A stretch of DNA of 22,449 bases from Plakobranchus ocellatus (GCA_019648995.1 BLXT01004727.1:4935572-4958020), one strand, 5' to 3'; shown: positions 1 through 10,521, numbered from the stretch's first letter. Notes: generated by a model from the sequence alone, not told the origin. Numbers and translations: made by a program.

Positions 1-110
1 CCTCCTAATTTTTGTGAAAGAAAACAACAAAAAATAGAATGGCCTGGAGCATACGAAAGTAGTCTCAAGATTCCTTAGATCCTTTTGCATCAGACTGCCT
101 TGGCTCGTGC

Positions 111-157
111 TAGGATTGATTAGTCACAGGTGGCGCAAGATTCCCCTAACAATCCTA
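111..157. repeat. Short inverted repeat / hairpin
   Basis: TAGGATTGATTAG (111-123) and CTAACAATCCTA (146-157) are reverse complements apart from one extra A in the left arm, with a 22-base loop. The sequence GGCGCAA occurs inside the loop and again just after the right arm. Confidence 0.6.
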
Positions 158-1261
158 CTAACCTGGGCGCAAAAGAGAAACTTAGTGGTTACCTTGATCG
201 TAGGAGCCAATTACCATTAACACAATTCTGCGAGACGGAAATATAGCGAGGAAAAGTCATTTCACAGTGCATTTGATTCGGGAATCTAACACTGCAGTTA
301 AACGATAATGGCTGCTGAAGGTGCAAACTGCTAACAAACTCATCACGAAATCGGGTAAAGGTTTTTCTGTACCGAGTTCAAGCCCATTACAGACAGCTAG
401 TCCATCGAGAGACCTGCGATCTTGAAGAGAAAAAACAAAATCAGTCACAATTTGAAAAACGTCAAATGCATTAGCTCTCTTGTGAAATCACCTATTTCTG
501 CAATTAACCGTCATTCCGTGCTAGCTTTTTTTTTTTTCATGTTTATTCCGTATATCATTGTTAATTTAAATGCGCCGAGTTATTTTAAAGCTCATATCAT
601 TACAGAAAAATGGTGAGCGTGTCTTGGGACTATTGTCGCCTTTTTTCTTAAAGATTTCTCCTATTATTCAACATTTTAGTGTCACAGACAACAGCTCAGA
701 CACAAAATCACTTAACTCTCAGCAAGTCTATATAAAGGTTTTGAAATACTCATGAAAAGTTTTATTTTGTTTATATTCTATGGTTTTTAAACGGAACAAA
801 TAACATCCAACGGATTTGCGAGTAATTACAATAAAAAAAAAAAAAAGAAAACGTGTGACCTTCCGTTTTCACGGGATTTTGTTTGGAACCAGAATGAATA
901 AAACATTTGTGTCTAATATTTATAATCCATTTAAATTCAGGAATCGACACTGTGAAACGAACATTACATTTCCTGTAATGCATAGTAAATATTATTGTCA
1001 GATTAAGTAATAAAAAAAAATGATATAAATTAATGGTTTCTGGAATTCGATAGATTCCATAAGGATTGTAATTTTCTTTTTTTACGTTATAATTTTTTGG
1101 TTAGCAAATTTAGAGCAAAAAATAAAAAAAAACTGTTCTCTCGAAGATCTGATTTTTGGCTTTAAACAATAAGCTGTTTCCGAAACGTCAAGACCAGACC
1201 TCAATTTGGCAGGATTTTCTTTCGATATACAGGCTTATACATATTCTCTGGTTTTTGCAAT
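158..1261. other. AT-rich DNA without a recognised gene
   Basis: Homopolymer runs of A or T and short open frames only. No frame shows a known motif or paired splice sites. It is presumed intron of the receptor gene or DNA beyond it. Confidence 0.5.
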
Positions 1262-1419
1262 GCGAACATGGTAACCGGATACAGCTGGTGATTTAAGCTC
1301 GGACGGGAAGACCTTAGTCTTAATTGTGATAAGATTGACGAGACTTGAACTCGTGACATTAAAATTGCTGCAGCTTCCAGGGCGAATTTGCTAGCGACTG
1401 GTACAACCAACGTCGCCCC
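1262..1419 (-). mobile_element. Decayed tRNA-derived SINE-like element, minus strand
   Basis: On the minus strand from 1419 it begins GGGGCGACGTTGGTTGTACC. A good B-box-like GAGTTCAAGTCTC follows (1352-1340), about 68 bases in, as in a long-variable-arm tRNA head. The body then reads GGTCTTCCCGTCCGAGCTTAAATC and onward, with no match to the tail shared by the other two SINEs. The 3' boundary is uncertain and may extend toward 1200. The A box is poor. Confidence 0.5.
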
Positions 1420-2518
1420 TCTAAAATGTAGAGAGAAGTGGAGTGGTTATTTACCTGTTCACGTTGATTAAATCACCCAAAGAGATTCTGAACTGTACCC
1501 TCTTCCATTTGGCCACATATTTTTATTTTTCTTTCTTTATTTGCCTTTTTCATTTAAAAATAGGACTTTAAATAGGTTTTTAGATTTGGGATACAGTTTT
1601 ATAGGCGTAATAAAGGATAGTGATTTTTGGAGGGTAGAGTCTTTAGGAAATGATTTTCTGGCTCCTTGCTTTTTTGGTACGCCTGATATACTTTTCTTTT
1701 TTAAGAAAATATAAACACACCAGCTTCATATACTTATACAGGTAGTATTTAATTAGTAATAACTGTGCTTAAATAAATTTATCGGACGAAAGTTCTTCAG
1801 GGGCTTGTTTTATCAAACTCCAGAGGGTTGGAAACAAAAATGTGAGACTTATATGCAAAAGTCATTCGCAGAAAGGAAATGTATCTAATTATAATCAAGA
1901 GAGCTGTGTCGAAATGTAAAATTTGTGTCTGTTTTAATCCAATGCTGTATGCATTCGCACGAACACAAAAGATCATCAATGAAAAGCAAAACAACTGAAT
2001 GAGGGAAAAGTGTTACCTGAAAATTCTCTAGAAAAAAGAAAACAATAATTTTTATCAGAGGGACCGGAGAGAGGTCAAATACAAAACAGAATCATTTCAC
2101 AATATCAAATGCGAAAATTAATATGGTGAATTTCATTTCAAAATGATGTATATACTTTTCGTAATACCCCGTGGGGCTGTGAGAGGACTAATCTTCGGTT
2201 GATTATCACGTTTGAAGAACAATTCGTGCCTTATTATTTTTTTTAATATAATGGGCAAGAACCACTTAGATTTCAATCAGAATGGATTTATTATTTGCGC
2301 ATGGCAATTCTTCAAACCAGTGCAGAAATTGCCCATTGAAGTGTTCAGATAATGACGTGGCCCCTAAATAGAAAAAAAAAGACGGAGATTGGTAGGACAG
2401 ACACACAGATGGAAATACAGTCAGAAGAAGACACTTATGCGCATAGATAAATAAAATATAAATTAACGGATAGAAAGAGAAATGTAGATAAATAGATAAA
2501 TAGAAAAGTAACTTGAAA
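1420..2518. other. AT-rich DNA without a recognised gene, ending in degenerate GATA/GATAAA units
   Basis: No coding signal is seen. The last ~50 bases (2470-2515) contain interrupted GATA-like units that lead into the pure array. A small palindrome CCCCGTGGGG occurs near 2167. Confidence 0.5.
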
Positions 2519-2524
2519 GATAGG

Positions 2525-2599
<75 letters not shown>

Positions 2600-2621
2600 G
2601 TAGATAGATAGATAGATAGAA
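2519..2621. repeat. (GATA)n microsatellite
   Basis: About 25 near-perfect GATA/TAGA units with two GGTA interruptions near the ends (2523 and 2600). Its reverse complement, a TATC array of similar length, lies at 5116-5209. Confidence 0.97.
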
Positions 2622-3501
2622 ATGGGCATGAGACAAAATTGGTTAAATATTTCTACATGTTGGGTTATAATAGATCATCTTAAACCTAGATCAAGGTTTC
2701 GTCCGACTTGGCCAATTCACGCCTCTGTTAATCTGGGAATTTCCGGAACATAATGTGTGAATAATGTGATGATTCTTACTTTTTTCGGTCTAAATTTAAG
2801 CTGTTCTCAACAATTCCGATTTTAGGCCATTAATGTGGTGCGATATGATTTGTGAAGAAATTTTAGCATGTTAGGTCGGGCGTAAAATCTTGAAATCTGT
2901 TATGATGTAGACACATTATGTATGGGTTCGTTTTTCTTTTCTGAACATTTCGTCCAATTCTATTTTTTTATGATATTATTTTCTAGATGACATTCTCTCC
3001 TTTTCTAGAAAATTATAGACGGTATGTATATGTATGTGTATATGTATTTGCATATACATATATGGGAAATTTTAAAAGATAACGAAGAGCTAATTGGTCG
3101 TCTTGAAGGAATAGATCCGCCAGAAATTATAGCGAATTTTTGAAGAACGAATCCTGAGTAGAGAGCGCAAGGGAAAAATTGCCTATGGTTAGATCGTATT
3201 TAAATTTTCATGACAATTTTTTTAGGCCTAGGCTAACCATTGATTTACTATTATTAAATTTCACCTTCAAATTTTATAAATTCTCTTTTATTTCTTGCGA
3301 GATTCATAGCCACTAAAGCGCTTTTTTCTGCGTTAGACTGAAATCTAGATCAACAGTAGAGAGCCACTCGTTTTGGTGATAAGACAGATCGGATGGGAAA
3401 GAAAAGTCATGGAAAAACACATTTACACACAGCTTTTTAGAAACAAATATGTCAGTCCATAGGCCTAAAAAGATGTATCGATTACTGCACAGTGAAAAAA
3501 A
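2622..3501. other. AT-rich DNA without a recognised gene
   Basis: Contains a short alternating TATG/CATA-rich stretch with dyad symmetry (about 3021-3065). No coding or RNA gene signal is visible. Confidence 0.5.
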
Positions 3502-3709
3502 AATCGACGATTCATTCACACGATTACTTTAACAAAACGTTTTATAAAACAAACTGAGATGAATAACAGGTTTTCAGTTGCGACAAAAACACAAAAAAAA
3601 AAAATAAATAAATCGACGATTCACTCACACGATTACTTTAACAAAACGTTTTATAAAACAAACTGAGATGAATAACAGGTTTTCAGTTGCGACAAAAACA
3701 AAAAAAAAA
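3502..3709. repeat. Tandem duplication, two copies with 109-bp period
   Basis: The segment starting AATCGACGATTCA (3502-3590) is repeated at 3611-3699. I see one substitution between the copies (T at 3515, C at 3624). Each copy ends in a poly-A run of different length (3591-3604 and 3700-3715). The near-identity means a recent duplication or an assembly artefact. Confidence 0.95.
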
Positions 3710-4085
3710 AAAAAATGAATATTGACCCCGGTATCATCATACACTGCCTTCGCATGGCTTTGATGGTTGTCTGTGCATAGTGAAGCCGGGCAAAACTGAA
3801 GCATGAAAGTGATTGGAGAGTCGCCGTTTCGATTACCTATAACTCACAATTAGCGCAAGCAAGAACTAATCGATACTTTACATTACCTTTTTTCCGGGCT
3901 TTCTGTCCTATTCCATAATCACGTCGATTACCGGTACAAAAAGGGAAGTCGAAGAAGGGCTTTTGTCATCAGGAGGTAAAAAAAAAAGAAAGAATCAGGG
4001 GAACACAAAATGGAATTGGTTCTGGTGATGTTCCGACCACTAGCTTCTTTTTTTTTGTTCTTTTGTTTCTTTTTTAATATATATA
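3710..4085. other. Non-repetitive DNA without a recognised gene
   Basis: A slightly GC-richer patch (3725-3850) is followed by poly-A/poly-T interrupted sequence. A B-box-like GTTTCGATTACC lies near 3827, but it is not enough to call a SINE. Confidence 0.4.
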
Positions 4086-4164
4086 TCTCTCTCTCTCTCC
4101 CTCTTTCTCTCTCTCTCCCTCTCTCTATCACTCTCTCTCTTTCTCTCTTTCTCTCTCTTTTCCA
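4086..4164. repeat. (CT)n-rich pyrimidine tract
   Basis: Imperfect CT/CCT/TTTCT repeat on the plus strand. Open frames through it on both strands are products of the repeat. Confidence 0.9.
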
Positions 4165-4921
4165 CTTCCTTAATTTTCTTCCATTCTCTCCTGGCTTCAC
4201 TTGTTTTTTCTTTTATTTTTTTTCCCGCTTTGTCGGCATGTACCGTCGTTATGGATTTCTCGTTACTTTCTCTATCTTGTAAGGATAATTTTCTCTTTGT
4301 TTAAAAAATTGACAACAATGTAGATAAGATTAGAGTTTGGGATTTAGGAAATGGATTGATATACCATTAAAAAGAGAGATATGCAAAATTTCGATAAATT
4401 TACCTAATTTTAATTTCTTTAGCATGATGAAAATCGAATTCATTAACATTATTACTGGCAATTTATCACTATCGTCTTTATCTATATTCCACTATTTCTC
4501 ATTGGAAATAACTAAATTTATGAATATTTACACAGTCTTCACATCTTTACATTGCGCAATATAAAGAGCACAACTTTTGTCTTATGCTTACAAACACTAT
4601 TATCATCTTCAAGATCATCGGACCAACCGAGTCAAATTACTACAGTGTAACAGGAATATACTCGCCATAATCATCCTAAATTTTTTGTTATCCTAATAAT
4701 TAAATTTATGAATATGATCTTCGCTGTAGCAATACCACCACACGTCTTGTAGAACTGAATTTCAACATGAAATACTGTTATGTTGTCTTTAACAAACGCA
4801 CTGACATTTTTAAAACTTTTACTCCAAATCTTTTCATGAATGTTCTTTCCGAATGCCTGATACCTTCTTTGATCTTTCGATGCATCTAGACTAAATCCTG
4901 TGTTTTCCTGTGCCCACTCAT

Positions 4922-4923
<2 letters not shown>
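4165..4923. other. AT-rich DNA without a recognised gene
   Basis: Short frames only, no motif and no splice pair supported. Confidence 0.5.
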
Positions 4924-4997
<74 letters not shown>

Positions 4998-5115
4998 TTT
5001 TTCTCTCTCTCTCTCTTCTCTCTTCTCTCTCTCCCTCTCTCTCTTCTCTCTCTATCTCTCTTCTCCCTCTCTTCCTCTCTCTCATCTTTCTTCTCTTTCT
5101 TTTCTCTCTCTGTCT
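4924..5115. repeat. (CT)n microsatellite, partly degenerate
   Basis: Pure CT for about 50 bases, then CT mixed with TTT and CCCT blocks. Confidence 0.95.
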
Positions 5116-5155
5116 CTATCTATCTATCTCTTTTATCTATCTATCTATCTATCTC

Positions 5156-5208
<53 letters not shown>

Positions 5209-5209
5209 G
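5116..5209. repeat. (TATC)n microsatellite
   Basis: TATC units with two CTCT interruptions near 5129 and 5153. It is the reverse complement of the GATA array at 2519-2621. Confidence 0.96.
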
Positions 5210-5274
5210 TCTCAGCGAGAGTGGAAAAGCATTTGTGTGTATTGCTTTCTCTTCGTCTCCTTCACTTTTCTTTC

Positions 5275-5344
5275 ATTCTCTCTCTCAATGTATCTATCTA
5301 TTTCTCTACCTATCTATCCATCTCTGTTTCCCTCTCTCTCTCTT
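5275..5344. repeat. Degenerate CT/TATC repeat
   Basis: Mixed CTCT and TATC units, a decayed extension of the preceding microsatellite block. It abuts the candidate exon at 5366. Confidence 0.8.
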
Positions 5345-5365
5345 AAATAGGTTTCACTCACTTAC

Positions 5366-5570
5366 AAACAGTATTACCGGGACAGAAGAGAGACCAGTCC
5401 ACTGACATTTCTATTAGCTCAGCCAATTTCTCAGGGCGTCGAGGTGATGGCAGCCACCTATCCATTCTTGGAAACGATCTAGAATGTTTTCCGGCAGGAC
5501 AAATAATCATCTTCATGAAAGTCAGCGTGAAGACGAAGCAATAGATTGAGGCGACGTTGAAATTCGTCAT
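5366..5570 (-). CDS. Candidate first coding exon of a small secreted peptide or protein, unrecognised
   Basis: An open frame from the ATG at 5570 runs 68 codons plus one base to a perfect donor GTAAGT (5365-5360), giving a phase-1 junction; without splicing it stops at 5360-5358 after 70 residues. The N-terminus MTNFNVASIYCFVFTLTFMK continues hydrophobic to about residue 25, a typical signal peptide with likely cleavage near CPA|GK. The remainder is basic then acidic: HSRSFPRMDRWLPSPRRPEK, then LAELIEMSVDWSLFCPGNTVC. There is one dibasic RR (44-45) and a Cys pair near the end (63, 69). The block is visibly GC-richer than the pyrimidine repeats on one side and the AT-rich DNA on the other, and its third positions favour G/C. 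A propeptide or other short secreted protein is possible; I do not recognise the family. It could also be a chance frame inside an unlisted repeat. Confidence 0.35.
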
Positions 5571-6366
5571 ACCTGTGGTTTTCCTCTGGACCACTCCATC
5601 TTACTCTTATTCTCTCGTGTGGTTGATGAATAACTCTTTTTTTTTCTTTTATTTTACGTCCACTAAACCCTGTTTCGCTTTGCTCTTTTCAAATGCTACT
5701 AGTTTTCATTACATTTTTTTGTGTGTGCTAGCGATCTAAATGCCTCTTTGGCTTTTGAAATATAATTTACTCAGTGGATAGTACAACACTGAATAATGTA
5801 AAGTGTACTTTCGTAAAATCAGTAAAGTATTTTATACCACGATATAGTTTATTTATTTATTCACACCATTTCAATAAGTGATAATTCTATTCTATTGTGT
5901 GTTTTTTTAAATCTGCATTGACCTCTCTAGCAGTAGTTTGTTCTATTAAAAACACCTTAAATTTATTCTTTCTTGTGCCAGTATGTCTGTTTATTTATGA
6001 TAATAGTTTTTCTTTTGACCATATTGATTCTCAATTTTTTATTTATTTACCAACTACCTTTTTTCTCTGTCAGTGCAATAGCATAACACCAGTCTTTATT
6101 TCTTGGTGATGTGATCAGACTATCCATTGTTTTTGTGGGGGGTCGTTCCTTTTTTAATTTACTCTTGCGATTATTTATATCTATCTCTCATCCTTATCTG
6201 TGAATTGGCATCTATTATGTCAGTCGATGTATATCTATGCATTCATTTACACATAATACTTTTGACAAACCTTTTCAGTCTTTATTACTCTATGGAATGT
6301 TTCACGACTGTGATTTATTGGAAGATTTCTAGATTAAAAGATCTAGATTAAGATGGAAGAGTCAAA
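5571..6366. other. AT/T-rich DNA without a recognised gene
   Basis: T-rich on the plus strand. A short direct repeat TCTAGATTAA occurs twice just before the hairpin (about 6328-6352). Confidence 0.5.
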
Positions 6367-6411
6367 TCTATCTTCTGTCAGGGTCGAGAACAAAATCCTG
6401 ACAGAGATAGA
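6367..6411. repeat. Strong short hairpin (inverted repeat)
   Basis: TCTATCTTCTGTCAGG (6367-6382) and CCTGACAGAGATAGA (6397-6411) are complementary over 15 pairs with one bulged base. The loop is 14 bases. Flanks do not extend the stem. Confidence 0.85.
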
Positions 6412-7011
6412 ATATTATTTCTATAGAATCGTTTGCTTTATTCACCAGTTATTATCTTTTTGCTTGTCGTATTTCTTAATACTGGTTGTTATAGCCATTC
6501 GTCCAGCCGAATGAATGATTAGCTTAAAGTGTTTGATACTTTTTTGGCCACTCTCTTGAGATACTTCATGACTTGTATTGAACTAGGGTAACTTTTTGGT
6601 ATCGAAAATTAAGTGCGAAATAAAGATATGGCAGTGGATCTACGTGAAAGCTACAAAACATGAATATGAAAAAGATTCAATCCATTTGTAACCGGAATCT
6701 TCACGTTAATAAGCCCAGGTAAAAGTATCATTAATGATTTATCTGGAATCTCTTCATCTCACCTAAATAACGAAATTAGCTGTCACAAAAATGGGAAATG
6801 AAATGGGCAAAATTGAAATCATAGTTTTTTCATTGCAACAATTATTTCGTTAAAAGTTTGCAGCAAAAATGGGAATACAAGAAGTGGAATCGTAATACGC
6901 ACTGTTTTGACTGATGCAATTTATGGACATATTCGTTAGATAATAATTTTAAAACATCTACTTTGATCTGTCCATTTTTCAACGCTGCCTACGAAAAATG
7001 CGAACAATTTT
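6412..7011. other. AT-rich DNA without a recognised gene
   Basis: Nothing recognised on either strand. Confidence 0.5.
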
Positions 7012-7168
7012 GATTTTTTTTGGCATTAGCCCATCCACGACATTATGATCTCAGGCTTGTAGACCCTCATCAGGTCAGAGTGTCAATAGCGGACTTAGCC
7101 TTGAATCGGCATCAGAAGGGTTGCGCACCTCTTAGGGCGCGTTTACCGGTCACTGTGCCACCTAGGAG
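7012..7168 (-). mobile_element. tRNA-derived SINE, minus strand, sharing its 3' body with the element at 14871-15020
   Basis: Read on the minus strand, an A-box-like TGGCACAGTGACC (7160-7148) and a B-box-like CCGATTCAAGGC (7109-7098) bracket an anticodon-arm-like hairpin GCGCC/GGTGCGC. The body (7074-7022) reads CCTGATGAGGGTC, AAGCCTGAGAT and GGGCTAATGCC, aligning closely with the body of the plus-strand SINE. It ends in an A-run on the minus strand (T-run 7014-7020 on plus). The head differs from the other SINE's head. No target-site duplication is visible. Confidence 0.75.
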
Positions 7169-7462
7169 TGACAGTTGAGCAGAGGGAATAGAGCCAAGAA
7201 GAAGTGTTGCCTTGTGAGAATAGGGCGCCAGTCATGGAAAGCAGATGTGATTAAAAGGAACGGGAGAGACAGAAAAAATCGGGTATGACGAGAGATGCGA
7301 TCAAAGGAAGTGAACATGAAAAGCAAGAAGAAAAAAAACATCTAGGGAGGGAATGTGTAAAGCAAATGGTGTTTGAAAGAACTTCCACTAAATTGTATTG
7401 CCTGCAAAGGCGTTTGGGCTTACAATAGGGCAAAACACAAAATAGAAAAAAAAAGACTTTAG

Positions 7463-7465
<3 letters not shown>
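7169..7465. other. Purine-rich DNA without a recognised gene
   Basis: GA-rich on the plus strand between the SINE and the AT array. No coding signal. Confidence 0.4.

Positions 7466-7531
<66 letters not shown>
7466..7531. repeat. (AT)n microsatellite
   Basis: About 32 uninterrupted TA dinucleotides. Confidence 0.98.
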
Positions 7532-7532
<1 letters not shown>

Positions 7533-8493
7533 CAGTGGGACGCTTTCCAAAGACAAATTCTACGGAGTAAAGAGATCATTAAGCTTACAACTCAGTATGA
7601 TTTAATCAGAAGAACAAAAGTGAATGATTCAAACTCAATTTCTTTAAGCGGTGTACTTTGGTTTATCCCATTTTCCGTTTCACAATGTTTTACTAAGTAG
7701 TAGAGTCGTGTGAGGGATAAGATGGTAGTAAATATTCTGAGAGCACGACATTTTCACTGGATGGATATCAATAAAGAAAGAAAAGAACACGCCAAGGAGT
7801 TAAAGAAGATATTTTCATACATCTCTACGTGCGTGTATAGAATCATGTACTGGTTAGATCTAAAGAGAGGGAACGAGTATTAAAAAAAAATAAAAAGAGA
7901 TAATTGAAGTCCTACATTACTCAGTGCAATGATGGACTGATAAAGACAGACAGAAACAGAAATCAGATGAAGAAGTTAAAGGGAAAACGCAGAAACGGAG
8001 GGAAGGGGTTCAGAAGAGAAAGAAAGAATGGGTGGCTGATTCAGAAAGAATTGACAAGTACGTGGATAGAATCTGGAAGACATAGGAAGACTGGATGTGT
8101 GTGTTTATAATTCACATATAGCACGGAACCTGATAATCTACAAGGGACTTCACATCGGTTGGTATGTTTGTGAGAGGGATATGAAATCCTCATATGTCCC
8201 AATAACTTTGTACTTTATCGCAAAGAATGATGAACTTCTAGTCCAGAGGGTGTTTGAATGTTTTATTAGTAGCCATGAATAGTAATGGCAATAAACATAG
8301 ACACGATCTCCTTTTTATTTTCCATTTTGATCAAAAGTAGATGTTTTTTTTTTTTATAAAGAGAGATATTTTTTTTAATTGCGCTCTAGATAGTACTATC
8401 TTTTCACTTCAAGATGTTCTGCGATGATTTCATTGGGCAAATTCATAAGATCGTTTTTGTTGTCGTCTTTAATTTTATCACTTTGTAATATAC
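7532..8493. other. AT-rich DNA without a recognised gene
   Basis: Purine-rich short frames around 7900-8110 show no recognisable motif. Nothing else supported. Confidence 0.5.
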
Positions 8494-8555
8494 TTTCTTC
8501 TTCTTCTTCTTCTTCTTCTTCTTCTTCTTCTTTTTCTTCCTCTTCTTCTTCTTTA
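8494..8555. repeat. (TTC)n microsatellite
   Basis: About 20 TTC units with a TTTTTC and a CCTC interruption. It accounts for a poly-Glu/poly-Lys frame on the minus strand and a poly-Ser frame on plus. Confidence 0.96.
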
Positions 8556-9029
8556 GAAAATAAAAACAGCAATGGAAAAAAAGAGCTAAATAAGAGATTA
8601 CTTTGAGGCAAACAAGATAATTCCATTGTTTGTGTCCTCTATAACATAATGCGCTTTTTTGACAAAGCATACGATGTAGGCGAGAAAAAGCGAGACAAAC
8701 TGTGAAAGAAACACACATTGCTTGGCCTAAAAGGTCAAATGTCTCTGGATTGTCGTTGTATTGACAAAAGTGAAGGTTTGAATGAATCTGAACAAAACAT
8801 TTTGTCTCTGTTTTGAAAGCCTACATCTAGATACGTGCTCAATGGTGAGTGACGCAATAGCCGTACAGAGGGATTCGGAATACCAAGGAAACAAAACTAG
8901 ACAATATTATATCTATTATCTTTTCATTCCGTGTGGTTAACTCATTACAGAACAGTTGTGTGAGGTTGTACATGCATAACATATGTTGTTGGCAGTCTCC
9001 TGTCTGATAATAATTCCACTGAAACTATA
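8556..9029. other. DNA without a recognised gene
   Basis: Nothing recognised on either strand. Confidence 0.4.
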
Positions 9030-9064
9030 CCACACACACACACACACACATACACACGCACATA
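9030..9064. repeat. (CA)n microsatellite
   Basis: CA repeats with TACACACGCACATA degeneracy at the 3' side. Confidence 0.95.
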
Positions 9065-9860
9065 CATTGCCAGAGCTGTTAGGTCGTGTTATAAAATACC
9101 GTACATTTCAAACATTGTTGGAAAAAGGAATCAGGATGTGGAGGGTTAAGAGCAAAAAGAAAGAAAAGCAATAGCCATTCAAGAAATGTTTATATAAGAG
9201 CCTGTTAATTGAATCCTTTGTTAAAGTTCAAACAAATTCGCACATCATGTTTACTTTTCATTCGCATTAAATCTCATGTGTTTAACTATCGATGTAAAAG
9301 CATTATCACTCCTGAATGCTGAAATGAGAGACAATCTTAACAAAACAACATCACGATTTTAATGCATTACGTTGTTCTTAATCTCAACATAAATGATACA
9401 ACGCACAGGATGATTCTAGCCGTATTTCTCTTCTACTTCTCTCTGGTATGTCAAGCAGTTTATTGAATAAAATAACTATGGTTTGCCAAAAGAAAATTAT
9501 CAGCAAGAACTAGGTCTAGATGCTCTAGGAAAAAAACTGAGATGGCACAAACGAGAGATGCCTCGGAAAAAAAGAGAAGAAAATCGCTGAGAGGTGCCAT
9601 ACTTGTAATAACCGACATGAATGCGATTTGTTATGAAACTTTTACTTTAAAGAATTAAAAAAAGAGTAGATCCAAAAACCACTACCACACTGTTTTATTA
9701 CCTTTGGCCGCTCCTCTTCACCAAATTCCACACCTTAGCTCTTTCTCAAGATCAGCTACATCTGCTCATTCTTCAATTTTATCCCATACTTAGTAACACA
9801 CTCACGCCGTACACTCAACTTTAATTGCTCTCCTACTTATATAAGGGGATATGCTGAAAA
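9065..9860. other. DNA without a recognised gene
   Basis: AT-rich. A TATATAAGG string occurs near 9837 just before the second CA array, but no associated transcript structure is visible. Confidence 0.4.
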
Positions 9861-9889
9861 CCACACACACACAGACACACACACACACT
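9861..9889. repeat. (CA)n microsatellite
   Basis: CA units with one AGA interruption. Confidence 0.93.
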
Positions 9890-10405
9890 GAGTGCTTTTA
9901 AGTTTAAGTGCTTTCTTGCTTTATGGATAATTTTGCTTTGTTTTGGAAGATCGTTTCATGAACAGATTAATCGTGATAAATAATTTTTTAAAAAATGTGC
10001 ACGAAATTCTTTATGATTAATGGTTGTATTTTGGTCTTCAAAGAATGTGTATCCGCTGTGTATGTTGCATATGTGTGTATGTGAAACACATACGAGTTTG
10101 TGAAACATAGATCAGACAAAGAAACCAAAAAGCATTCATGCCCTTTCTTCCGCTTTCTTAATGTACAGTTTTTTAAATATCTGCTCAAACTCGAAATATT
10201 CCCATCATTGGGATGCTATTGGATAGCAAATATTAAAGAATTTNNAAAAAATGTGGTTTATCGCTCGTGGTTGATTCTTTCGCCGTCGCTCTCCATGATA
10301 CCCAAAAATTCAGAACAAAAGTGAAGACCTATGTTAAAGTAGCTGGTGAAGTTAATTCAAGAACTCTGAGCTATCATCAAGTAAAGGTCTAAAGAAACGC
10401 GGGCT
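9890..10405. other. DNA without a recognised gene, with a 2-base N run
   Basis: Ambiguous bases at 10244-10245. Nothing recognised otherwise. Confidence 0.45.
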
Positions 10406-10437
10406 TATATAAAAGCTGAGGTTACTTGAATCAGTAA
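10406..10437 (+). promoter_or_regulatory. Possible core promoter: TATA box with Inr-like TCAGTA 27 bp downstream
   Basis: TATATAAAAG at 10406-10415 is a canonical TATA box. A TCAGTA initiator-like string has its A at 10433, at near-canonical spacing. No convincing ORF follows, and such strings arise by chance in AT-rich DNA. Confidence 0.2.
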
Positions 10438-10521
10438 TAAACTGATTATTTGCGTGATTTCTCCTTGAAAGGTTAAAGATACACGGCTCTCTGTTTCGAA
10501 ATTGTGGGCAATGAGTTTGAC

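Noticed and set aside
3770-3845. Possible tRNA-like head (GTGCATAGTGAAG and GTTTCGATTACC)
   Set aside because: The A box is weak, there is no acceptor pairing and no recognisable tail.
4910-5350. 146-codon Ser/Leu/Tyr-rich plus-strand frame
   Set aside because: Pure translation of CT and TATC repeats.
8396-8718. Minus-strand frames with long Glu or Lys runs and a hydrophobic lead
   Set aside because: They are generated by the TTC microsatellite, and the flanking residues match nothing recognised.
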